Assembly (NCBI RefSeq): GCF_000231405.2 | Contig: NZ_CP007032.1 | Span: 2,604,001 to 2,668,000, forward strand | DNA length: 64,000 bases | Origin: Desulfitobacterium metallireducens DSM 15288 | Lineage (GTDB): Bacteria; Bacillota; Desulfitobacteriia; Desulfitobacteriales; Desulfitobacteriaceae | Direction of reading: 5' to 3' | Shown here: piece by piece, positions 34,981 to 42,187 of the stretch | Layout of the letters: each line of letters starts with the position of its first letter | Position numbering within the stretch: position 1 is the stretch's first letter | The notes under the pieces: generated by a model | What the model was told of the DNA's origin: nothing | What the model saw: only the letters and a program-made list of their open reading frames with translations | Database searches by the model: none | Made by a program: the position numbers and the translations under genes

Positions 34981-36833
34981 CCTTTCAAATCAATCTGTAC
35001 CCCTCTGCCCGGGCAAATTCCGCACCCGGTGCAATCGTCATGTCTACAATCTAAGGTTCTGGCTTCCTGCAAAGCCCTTCGATGTTCTTCCATTAAGAAC
35101 CGCTTGGTTACCCCACTTTCCAGATGGTCCCATGGAAGTACATCATCATAATCGGTGACTCGGTTAGCATAAAAGTGAGGATCTAAACCGAAGACTTTAA
35201 AGCTCTCTATCCAAGTTTCATATTTAAAATGCTCAGCCCAACCATCGAACTTGCACCCATTTTTAAACGCCCACTCCAGGGAATCAGCGAGACGGCGGTC
35301 TCCTTTAGCAAAAACGGCTTCCAAAAAACTCGTGTCGACATCATGGTAATTATATTTTATGCGCCGATCCTTAAGCTTCTCCCGGAGATATCTTTGTTTT
35401 TGCTGAAGGGAAGCCATTCCTTCTTGAGGTTCCCATTGGAACGGAGTATGGCCTTTAGGTACAAAGGAACTGGTTGAAACCGTCACCTTAACATTTCGTC
35501 TCCCCAGTTTGGTCCCCAGATCAGCAACCTTCTTAGCAAGCGTAGCAATTCCATCGATGTCTTCCTGATTCTCCGTCGGTAATCCGATCATAAAGTAGAG
35601 CTTAATCGTAGACCAGCCCCCTCTAAACGCGGATTCTGCAGCTTTCATCAAGTCCTCCTCAGTAACCCCTTTGTTGATCACATCGCGAAGGCGTTGGGTC
35701 CCAGCTTCTGGAGCAAACGTTAACCCCGACTTGCGGACTTTTTGTACTTCTTGAGCGAGTCCCACATCGAAGGAATCGAGTCTTAGTGAAGGTAAAGAAA
35801 CGCTTACTTTTTCGTCATTAAATTTTTCAAGAATCCCATGAATCAAAGGCTGAACGCAAGAATAATCTCCTGTTGAAAGAGAAGTCAGTGCAATCTCCTC
35901 ATACCCTGTCGATTTCACCAGTTCTTCCGTTTGCCGTAAAAGAGTTTCCTGAGAACGTTCCCGCACCGGTCGATAAACCATCCCGGCTTGACAGAAACGG
36001 CAACCTCTTGAACAACCTCTCATGACTTCCAGCATCATTCGGTCATGAACAATTCCCATATAAGGTACGATCGGATTCGTTGGGAAAAAGGCTTGATCAA
36101 GATTCTGAACAATCGCCTTTTCGACCACTTTGGGGGCTCTTGGATCGGCGATAATCTTTTCAATTCGTCCATCTGATTTATACTGAACTTCATAAAATTC
36201 CGGGACATAAACCCCTTGGATTTTAGCGGCCTTAAAAAGGAACTCTTCACGGGAAACTGGATTTTCCTTTTGCTCCTTGAGGAGTTGAAGAAGCTCAGGT
36301 ACCGTCTCCTCCCCGTCGCCCAGCATAAAAAAGTCGATAAAGGGAGCTAACGGTTCTGGAGTGTAAGCACAAGGCCCGCCCGCAATAATCCATGGATGTT
36401 CTGGGCCGCGATCCTTCGCTCGGAGCGGAATTCCTGCAAGATCAAGCATGTTCAATAGGTTCGAATAACTCATCTCATATTGCAACGTGAATCCGATAAT
36501 ATCGAAATCTCCGAGTGGCCGGAAGGACTCTAACGTATAGAGCGGAATTTTCTTCTCCCGCAGTTTCTCCTCCATGTCTATCCAGGGAGCGAAAACCCGT
36601 TCACAGAGCGCATTTTCGTTTGAATTAATAAGTGCGTAAAGAATACGAGTGCCTAAATGAGACATTCCAACTTCATAAACATCAGGGAAGGCAAAAGCCA
36701 TATGCACCGCAGTTTCTTCCCAGTCTTTGTGAATTGAATTCCACTCAGAACCTAAATATCGGCTCGGCTTTTGAACTTTGGGCAGGAAACGTTCAACCTG
36801 CTTACGTATTTCTGCCGCTGTCATGTCACCCAT
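34977..36833 (-). CDS. TIGR03960-family radical SAM protein with B12-binding-like N-terminus
   Basis: The 618 residues contain an N-terminal B12-binding-like region (FAFPDVYEVGMSHLGTRILY, WIIAGGPCAYTPEPLAPFID), then the radical SAM 4Fe-4S motif in VMRGCSRGCRFCQAG (CxxxCxxC, about 255-265), FAPEAGTQRLRDVINKG, and a Cys-rich C-terminus CRHDDCTGCGICPGRGV that could hold a second cluster. This matches TIGR03960; the reaction is unknown. The start at 36833 has GGAGG 12 bases upstream; an ATG three codons later is possible. Confidence 0.92.
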   Translation of the reverse strand: MGDMTAAEIRKQVERFLPKVQKPSRYLGSEWNSIHKDWEETAVHMAFAFPDVYEVGMSHLGTRILYALINSNENALCERVFAPWIDMEEKLREKKIPLYTLESFRPLGDFDIIGFTLQYEMSYSNLLNMLDLAGIPLRAKDRGPEHPWIIAGGPCAYTPEPLAPFIDFFMLGDGEETVPELLQLLKEQKENPVSREEFLFKAAKIQGVYVPEFYEVQYKSDGRIEKIIADPRAPKVVEKAIVQNLDQAFFPTNPIVPYMGIVHDRMMLEVMRGCSRGCRFCQAGMVYRPVRERSQETLLRQTEELVKSTGYEEIALTSLSTGDYSCVQPLIHGILEKFNDEKVSVSLPSLRLDSFDVGLAQEVQKVRKSGLTFAPEAGTQRLRDVINKGVTEEDLMKAAESAFRGGWSTIKLYFMIGLPTENQEDIDGIATLAKKVADLGTKLGRRNVKVTVSTSSFVPKGHTPFQWEPQEGMASLQQKQRYLREKLKDRRIKYNYHDVDTSFLEAVFAKGDRRLADSLEWAFKNGCKFDGWAEHFKYETWIESFKVFGLDPHFYANRVTDYDDVLPWDHLESGVTKRFLMEEHRRALQEARTLDCRHDDCTGCGICPGRGVQIDLKG

Positions 36834-36900
36834 GCTGAAGATGTTCCTCCTTGTTTCGTTGTAATTAAATATTATAACACAGGTTGTCTGTTAATTCCAA

Positions 36901-37776
36901 TTATAGCTTACCCACTGGATAATAAATCCCATGCGCTAGCATACCCTCAACAACCTCTGTCTCAGTCAGCATCTTCTCCATCTGAAACTCCTTCCCCGGT
37001 AGATGAATCAAAGCATACCGATCCGGCGTTAATTCCTCCACAATCCGAACGAGCGGAGTTTCCGCATAAGCTGTCAGGACTTTACTCTTCATCAACCCTT
37101 TCCTGAGGAGCTCCTCCTTTTTGCGGGTGAGGTGACGGAGAAAGGTAATTCGGGCTGACGCTATTTCCTTGTTTCCTGAGAGCCAAAAAAAGGCGGCCAA
37201 GATAAGGAACGTCATTAGATTCTCAATAAAATGTTCCTTTCCCAACAGAGTTAGACCGAGAATGGCCAGAAAAGCGCCAAAAGCTTGACCAAGACGAGCA
37301 AGTGCTTTCGTCGTCCGAACAAAACCGAACATATCTGAAAAAAGAGCCCGAGCGACCCGACCTCCATCTAAGGGAAGTATCGGAAGCAAATTAAATGCAG
37401 CCAGCCAAAAGTTGATGCGTACAAACTCTTCTCCACTCGGCCCTGTCCAATAACCCAACCACCGTAGAGCCTGTGCTGCAAACAATAGAAGAAGATTAAA
37501 CCCAGGTCCGGCTAGAGCCATAATACTTTCTTCGATTTTTCGTCCTTCAAAAAGATCATCACAGTAGGCAGCCCCGCCAAAGGGAAAGATCTCTAGACCC
37601 ACTACATTAAACCCATACGCTTTGGCCGTAAACAAGTGTGCTAATTCATGCCCAATGACAAGAGCGAAGATGAAAAGAGCCTGGGTTATTAGCCCCAGGA
37701 CTCCATAAGCAACTAATACAAGTAAAAATGTAGGATGAACTCTGATGCTCAAACCCCGTAATCTTAAAACCTCCAC
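36901..37776 (-). CDS. spoIVFB: SpoIVFB-type site-2 intramembrane metalloprotease
   Basis: In Bacillus SpoIVFB cleaves pro-sigma-K inside the mother cell membranes during sporulation. The 291 residues show the M50 zinc motif ALVIGHELAHLFTAKAYGF, the second motif LLPILPLDGGRVARALF, several hydrophobic helices and a C-terminal CBS-like cytosolic region of about 80 residues. The GTG at 37774-37776 is chosen because GGAGGAGG lies 7 bases upstream. The gene follows the spoIVFA homologue, as in Bacillus. Substrate is inferred from synteny. Confidence 0.88.
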   Translation of the reverse strand: MEVLRLRGLSIRVHPTFLLVLVAYGVLGLITQALFIFALVIGHELAHLFTAKAYGFNVVGLEIFPFGGAAYCDDLFEGRKIEESIMALAGPGFNLLLLFAAQALRWLGYWTGPSGEEFVRINFWLAAFNLLPILPLDGGRVARALFSDMFGFVRTTKALARLGQAFGAFLAILGLTLLGKEHFIENLMTFLILAAFFWLSGNKEIASARITFLRHLTRKKEELLRKGLMKSKVLTAYAETPLVRIVEELTPDRYALIHLPGKEFQMEKMLTETEVVEGMLAHGIYYPVGKL

Positions 37777-37825
37777 ACCGAAACCTCCTCCGTCAGACAC
37801 TTCTCCAAAAGAATGACTAAAGGTG

Positions 37826-37847
37826 ACCCGAAAGCGTAGCTTACGAT
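37826..37847. repeat. Fragment of the dispersed repeat between spoIVFA and spoIVFB
   Basis: GTGACCCGAAAGCGTAGCTT closely matches the left end of the 27327 copy and 811-830. It reaches to the last base of the spoIVFA stop codon, so the repeat end touches the coding region. Confidence 0.55.
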
Positions 37848-38599
37848 TATTTTGCTGCTGGAACGAGGTAAGGCATTGGATTTATAGGTTGGCCATCTTT
37901 GCGTAATTCAAAATGGAGCCAGGGCTTTTTCAGTGGAGCTGAAAGTCCAACAGTACCGATAACTTCACCCGTCTGAACGGCTTGCCCCTTTTGGACTTTA
38001 ACTTCCCCAAGATTAGCAAGAACAGCTGTCCATCCATTCGAAAAATCCAATTTCACAAGCCGACCGAGTTGAGGATCCTCGCCCACCTGGGTCACAACGC
38101 CTATGTAAGGCGCAACCACCGGGATGCCTAAAGCACTTCCAACATCGATTCCATTATGAATACTTCCCTTCCCTTCACTATCCATTGTCCCAAAGGCAGC
38201 CATAACTGGACCAGATAAAGGGGGCACAAACTTTTCTTTCATGGTTGCATCAACTGGAGTTGATTTTACGCCGATAGGACCCATGCCCAAGGCTTCCTTG
38301 GCCATATCATTCATTGCGGCATATAAATCGCCATTTTGGACCGTTCCCTTATACATCGAGTGGATCGTTTGGGACAGACCATCTTCGCCTTTCGATGCGA
38401 AAAAGATTAAAAGAAAAAATGTGACGGCAAGGACCGCTTTTTTTTGGATTCCTGTCCAGGTATAAAGAATTTCTCGTTTACGGCGTTTCTGAGAAGTCCG
38501 TTTAACTGGCCAATCCTCATACTTCATTCCTCGCTCGCGTCCTACCTCTTGGGCGGCTCTTTCCCATTCCCAATCATCCCAGCGTTCAAATGGATTCAT
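37847..38599 (-). CDS. spoIVFA: SpoIVFA-like protein with degenerate M23 (LytM) domain
   Basis: SpoIVFA tethers and inhibits SpoIVFB. The 250 residues have a cytoplasmic basic N-terminus, one membrane helix (AVLAVTFFLLIFFAS, about 57-68) and a C-terminal M23 fold (about 130-245; SIHNGIDVGSALGIPVVAPY). The HxxxD metal pair is kept (HNGID) but the second site is altered: YAHL is LANL and the HLHFE motif is WLHFE, so it should not be an active peptidase. ATG at 38597-38599 with GGGGTGG upstream is preferred to a GTG three codons earlier. Confidence 0.85.
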   Translation of the reverse strand: MNPFERWDDWEWERAAQEVGRERGMKYEDWPVKRTSQKRRKREILYTWTGIQKKAVLAVTFFLLIFFASKGEDGLSQTIHSMYKGTVQNGDLYAAMNDMAKEALGMGPIGVKSTPVDATMKEKFVPPLSGPVMAAFGTMDSEGKGSIHNGIDVGSALGIPVVAPYIGVVTQVGEDPQLGRLVKLDFSNGWTAVLANLGEVKVQKGQAVQTGEVIGTVGLSAPLKKPWLHFELRKDGQPINPMPYLVPAAK

Positions 38600-38639
38600 C
38601 TTTTCCACCCCTTAGCTCGTACACTTACTTATACTTATG

Positions 38640-38690
38640 CTAAGAGAAAGTAAAAAGAACTGCCTTGCATTTGCAAAGACAGTTCTTCAT
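38640..38690 (-). terminator. Intrinsic terminator downstream of rodA
   Basis: AAGAACTG (38656-38663) and CAGTTCTT (38680-38687), with an inner TGCA/TGCA pairing, are followed on the minus strand by TTTTTACTTT. The dispersed repeat lies between the rodA stop and this hairpin. Confidence 0.8.
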
Positions 38691-38695
38691 TTAAA

Positions 38696-38888
38696 AGCCC
38701 ATAAAACGCAACTTCTCGCCCAGGAGTGAACGATTTCGCAGAAGGGCGGTAAGGCGCACGACGCTTCTGTAGCTTAGCGTAGCCACCTGGTTCACTTCAG
38801 GTATTACCCTGAGGTTTGGCGGAGCTGCTATAGAGGCAAGTGTGGCAGCCCTGGAGCGCTGAGTGAACGGATGAGTGAGAAGTTACGT
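38696..38888. repeat. Dispersed intergenic repeat, copy downstream of rodA
   Basis: About 190 bases alignable to 27327-27522, with the 44-base core at 38788-38831. Its ends are imperfect inverted repeats: ACGCAACTTCTCGC (38706-38719) against GTGAGAAGTTACGT (38875-38888). The right end touches the rodA stop codon. The structure is like that of a miniature inverted-repeat element. Confidence 0.85.
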
Positions 38889-40051
38889 CAAAACATCAAT
38901 CGCTGTCGTCTGATATTAATGCTTAATAAAAGGCCTATACTTATCATATTGGTCAACATCGCACTTCCGCCATAACTGATCAAAGGAAGAGGAATTCCCG
39001 TAACAGGCATAATTCCAGAAGTCATTCCAACATTTACAAGAATATGAAAAACGAACATACTTATGACTCCACTACTCACGAGCATTCCATATATATCCTG
39101 CGATTTTGTGGCTATACTAATCGCGCGAAGTAAAAACATTGCAAATAAAAACAGTAACGTAATCGTTCCAATAAATCCGAACTCTTCTCCCACCACTGAA
39201 AAAATAAAGTCCGTATGATGCTCAGGCAAGAAGTTGAGCTGAGCCTGAGTCCCTCCGCGATAGCCCTTACCCCACAAACCTCCCGAGCCAATAGCCCAGA
39301 TCGATTGTATGATATGATACCCATCTCCTGAGGTATCAGACATCGGATCCATAAAGATCGTCAAACGCTTCAACTGGTAATCCTGTAAAGGCAGAGGGAG
39401 ACCTTGTGCAAATTTCAGAAAGCCGGGTAAATCGGTTGAAAAGTGTAACCATAAGATAAGGGCAACAAGTAAAATACCGCCGACCAAAAGTCCTCCAAAT
39501 TTCCAAGGATTAGCCCCCGCCACAAACATCATCCCCACAAAAATCGCGGCAAAAACTAAAGTCGTACCTAAGTCAGGTTGTTTAAAAATAAGAGCCATCG
39601 GCACAACAACATACAAAAAGGGCGGAATAAAATCACGAAAACGGTTCAACTTACCTTGCCGTCTGGCTAAAAAATCAGCAAAAGTTAAGATGATAAAAAT
39701 CTTGGCAAACTCGGAAGGTTGAATTTTAAAACCTGAGGTCACCGGAATCCAGCGTTGCGCCCCTTTGGCAGAGGACCCTATGAAAAAAACAGCAAGCAAC
39801 AAGGCAAGATTCAAACCATAAATCCACCAACTATACTTTCTAAACTTTTGATAATCAATCGAAGCAACTCCAACGGCAATAACAAGCCCAACACCAATCC
39901 ACATTGCCTGGTTCTTTACATAAAAATACGGTTGAGAAGCGATAACATTCAAGGATGCTGTACTCAAGATCAATAAGCTAGCACCCAAAAGTAGTAAAAG
40001 AATAAATACAAAAAGAAAATCTAGATTCTTAAAGAAGCGTCGCTCAAACAT
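38888..40051 (-). CDS. rodA: RodA, SEDS peptidoglycan glycosyltransferase
   Basis: RodA polymerises glycan strands for side-wall growth together with PBP2 (mrdA, 2 kb upstream in transcription order). The 387 residues have about ten membrane helices and the SEDS signatures GFKIQPSEFAKIFIILTFAD, LKFAQGLPLPLQDYQ...LTIF, WGKGYRGGTQAQLNFLPEHH (with the family's FxPExxxDFIF), and VTGIPLPLISYGGSAMLTNM near the end. AAAGGGGT precedes the ATG by 7 bases. Confidence 0.95.
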   Translation of the reverse strand: MFERRFFKNLDFLFVFILLLLLGASLLILSTASLNVIASQPYFYVKNQAMWIGVGLVIAVGVASIDYQKFRKYSWWIYGLNLALLLAVFFIGSSAKGAQRWIPVTSGFKIQPSEFAKIFIILTFADFLARRQGKLNRFRDFIPPFLYVVVPMALIFKQPDLGTTLVFAAIFVGMMFVAGANPWKFGGLLVGGILLVALILWLHFSTDLPGFLKFAQGLPLPLQDYQLKRLTIFMDPMSDTSGDGYHIIQSIWAIGSGGLWGKGYRGGTQAQLNFLPEHHTDFIFSVVGEEFGFIGTITLLFLFAMFLLRAISIATKSQDIYGMLVSSGVISMFVFHILVNVGMTSGIMPVTGIPLPLISYGGSAMLTNMISIGLLLSINIRRQRLMF

Positions 40052-40102
40052 AAATAGTACCCCTTTGTCGATTCTTGTTTCTCATTATAACATAAGGAAC
40101 TT

Positions 40103-40152
40103 AAATTGAGAAAAGGGTTGGTTCAGTTCTATTGTAAACTGAACCAACCCTT
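40103..40152 (-). terminator. Intrinsic terminator of the min genes
   Basis: AGGGTTGGTTCAGTT (40114-40128) and AACTGAACCAACCCT (40137-40151) form a perfect 15-base stem followed by TTTTCTCAATTT on the minus strand, 30 bases past minE. Confidence 0.9.
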
Positions 40153-40184
40153 CATCGTTTAAAATGGAGGAATCTTATTGAAGT

Positions 40185-40472
40185 CTATAGCTGAACCTTT
40201 TCCTTAGACGCATAATCTCTTTTCATCCGAACGACAGGGATATTTGCAACCAAAGCGACCTCTCGTTCTTCCTGGCTGAGATTAACCTCCAACGCTGATT
40301 CATCAATCTCCATATAGTTAGAAATCACTTTAATTAAATCCTCTTTCAGACTGTTTAACATCTGGGGTGAAATATCGGCTCGGTCATGTACGAGGACAAG
40401 CCGCAAGCGTTCTTTGGCAATATTCTTCGAAGAACTTTCACGACCAAGCATCTTATTAATAAACTCTAACAA
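40185..40472 (-). CDS. minE: Cell division topological specificity factor MinE
   Basis: MinE drives the pole-to-pole oscillation of MinD and frees mid-cell for the division ring. The 95 residues start MLEFINKMLGRESSSKNIAK, with an amphipathic membrane-targeting helix, then the anti-MinCD segment AKERLRLVLVHDRADISPQM and the dimer strands ALEVNLSQEEREVALVANIP. TTG at 40470-40472 is preferred, since GGAGG lies 8 bases upstream; a longer GTG reading adds ten residues that include that site. It follows minD directly. Confidence 0.93.
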   Translation of the reverse strand: MLEFINKMLGRESSSKNIAKERLRLVLVHDRADISPQMLNSLKEDLIKVISNYMEIDESALEVNLSQEEREVALVANIPVVRMKRDYASKEKVQL

Positions 40473-40502
40473 GCTTTTTTCCTCCTCTCTGCGTCCAAGC
40501 AC

Positions 40503-41297
40503 TTAACGCATCCCGAAAAATTTCTTAATCTTATCCATAAAACCTTCTGGAGCATCAAGGTTCATTAGCGGTACTTCTTCCCCCTGGATTCTTCGAGTAA
40601 TGCGGCGATAAGCTTCTCCTGCATGAGAGGAATGGTCTGTCACCGCAGGTTCTCCGCGGTTTGTCGAGATGACGATGCTTTCATCATCAGGGACAACTCC
40701 AATGAGATCAATTGCTAGAATATCCATGATATCCGAAATATCCATCATATCCCCACGCTTCACCATCGCCGGACGAATCCGGTTAATAATAAGGCGTGGG
40801 CTCTTGAGATCAGCGGCTTCCAATAGTCCAATAATCCGATCCGCATCACGGACAGCACTCACTTCTGGTGTTGTAACGACGATAGCACGGTCAGCGCCGG
40901 CAATCGCATTGCGGAAACCTTGTTCAATTCCTGCAGGACAGTCAATGATTGCATAATCATACTCATTCTTCAGTTCTTGTGCTAAAGCTCTCATCTGATC
41001 AGGATTAACTGCTGTTTTATCCTTCGTTTGAGCAGCCGGTAGTAAATAAAGATTCTCAAAGCGTTTATCCTTAATCAAGGCTTGTTTTAAACGACAGTTT
41101 CCGCTAGTCACATCGACGATATCATAAACGATCCGGTTTTCCAGACCCATTACCACGTCTAAGTTGCGCAAGCCGATATCCGTATCCACCAAAACCACTT
41201 TATGTCCTGCTGCTGCAAGACCAGTACCAATGTTGGCCGAGGTGGTCGTTTTACCAACTCCTCCCTTTCCCGATGTCACGACAATAACGTCTCCCAT
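40503..41297 (-). CDS. minD: Septum-site determining ATPase MinD
   Basis: MinD binds the membrane as an ATP dimer and recruits MinC. The 264 residues show the deviant Walker A VTSGKGGVGKTTTSANIG, switch I/II regions VVLVDTDIGLRNLDVVMGLE and YAIIDCPAGIEQGFRNAI, and a C-terminal amphipathic targeting helix FMDKIKKFFGMR. The length is normal. AGGTAGG lies before the ATG. It sits between minC and minE. Confidence 0.97.
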   Translation of the reverse strand: MGDVIVVTSGKGGVGKTTTSANIGTGLAAAGHKVVLVDTDIGLRNLDVVMGLENRIVYDIVDVTSGNCRLKQALIKDKRFENLYLLPAAQTKDKTAVNPDQMRALAQELKNEYDYAIIDCPAGIEQGFRNAIAGADRAIVVTTPEVSAVRDADRIIGLLEAADLKSPRLIINRIRPAMVKRGDMMDISDIMDILAIDLIGVVPDDESIVISTNRGEPAVTDHSSHAGEAYRRITRRIQGEEVPLMNLDAPEGFMDKIKKFFGMR

Positions 41298-41352
41298 ATT
41301 TAAACCTACCTTTCCAAAATGTTTTCATGTACTTTGCTTAAAATATGTCGTT

Positions 41353-42033
41353 CTATCTCCCTTTTCCTCTCAGCCCGGTCATTTGTATTGCATCAACCAT
41401 AAGCTGATTCTCTTTAATCTTAGCAATTTCAGGGCCTCGCCAATCCTCCGTTCCCTCCGGTGAGCGAGCAACAAGGTCCGCGATCCGTAATTGCGTCGGA
41501 GCAAGATGGTATGCACTAACCGTTGCTTTTCGTTCTCCTGTCGCACCAGCATGAGCAACCCCACGGAGTGAACCCATGACCGCTATATTTCCCGTCGCAA
41601 TGATTTCAGCTCCAGGATTGACATCCCCTAGGACAACAACATGTCCTTCAAATTGGATACTCGCTCCAGATCGTAAGGTCCGTTCTACAAAAAGGCAAGG
41701 ACCCTCATCCATCCCTTCATCCCACACTCGAACTTTCTCCGATTCCTCGTTTGCGAAATCGGTCTTACTGCCCGGAGTATAGACTTGCTCATCCGTTAAC
41801 CACCCAGCAAAAGTAAGTCCATATTGGGCTAAAGCTTGGCTCAATTCTTCTTTTTGCTCAACCGTGAAAACCTTATTTCCTCCATAGCAACGTACAGCCG
41901 CTCCCTGAAGGAATTGTTCTGAATCTCTTAAAAGCTTTTGAAGTTCATCCATTAAAACTAAGAAATCCGACTCAGGATCAAGATATAAAACCAATCCATC
42001 CCGAGTTCCCTTTAAGGCTATGTGTTCTATCAA
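41353..42033 (-). CDS. minC: Septum formation inhibitor MinC
   Basis: MinC blocks FtsZ assembly away from mid-cell. The 226 residues have an N-terminal FtsZ-inhibiting domain (1-105; HIALKGTRDGLVLYLDPESD) and the C-terminal beta-helix (about 125-215) with RTLRSGASIQFEGHVVVLGD, VNPGAEIIATGNIAVMGSLR and GVAHAGA, which are diagnostic. The start is TTG at 42031-42033 with GGGGGA seven bases upstream. 55 bases separate it from minD. Confidence 0.95.
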   Translation of the reverse strand: MIEHIALKGTRDGLVLYLDPESDFLVLMDELQKLLRDSEQFLQGAAVRCYGGNKVFTVEQKEELSQALAQYGLTFAGWLTDEQVYTPGSKTDFANEESEKVRVWDEGMDEGPCLFVERTLRSGASIQFEGHVVVLGDVNPGAEIIATGNIAVMGSLRGVAHAGATGERKATVSAYHLAPTQLRIADLVARSPEGTEDWRGPEIAKIKENQLMVDAIQMTGLRGKGR

Positions 42034-42109
42034 TGATAATCCCCCGCCCAATAAGATGCTTGTCCAAACGGCTCGAAGGAAGTTATTGATCTTTCTGCAG
42101 TTTCAGACG

Positions 42110-42137
42110 TTCATATAAGTTCTACAAAACAGGTCAA
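42110..42137 (-). promoter_or_regulatory. Candidate promoter before minC
   Basis: TTGACC (42132-42137), 16-base spacer, TATGAA (42110-42115), lying after the mrdA terminator. This would let minCDE be expressed separately from mre-mrdA. Confidence 0.45.
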
Positions 42138-42149
42138 ATACCCTTTATC

Positions 42150-42187
42150 CGTGCAAAAAAAAACGAGGATGATTTTCCTCGTTTTTT
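42150..42187 (-). terminator. Intrinsic terminator overlapping the mrdA stop
   Basis: AAAAACGAGGA (42159-42169) and TCCTCGTTTTT (42176-42186) pair; on the minus strand TTTTTTTTGCAC follows. The stop codon lies on the upstream arm. Confidence 0.88.
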
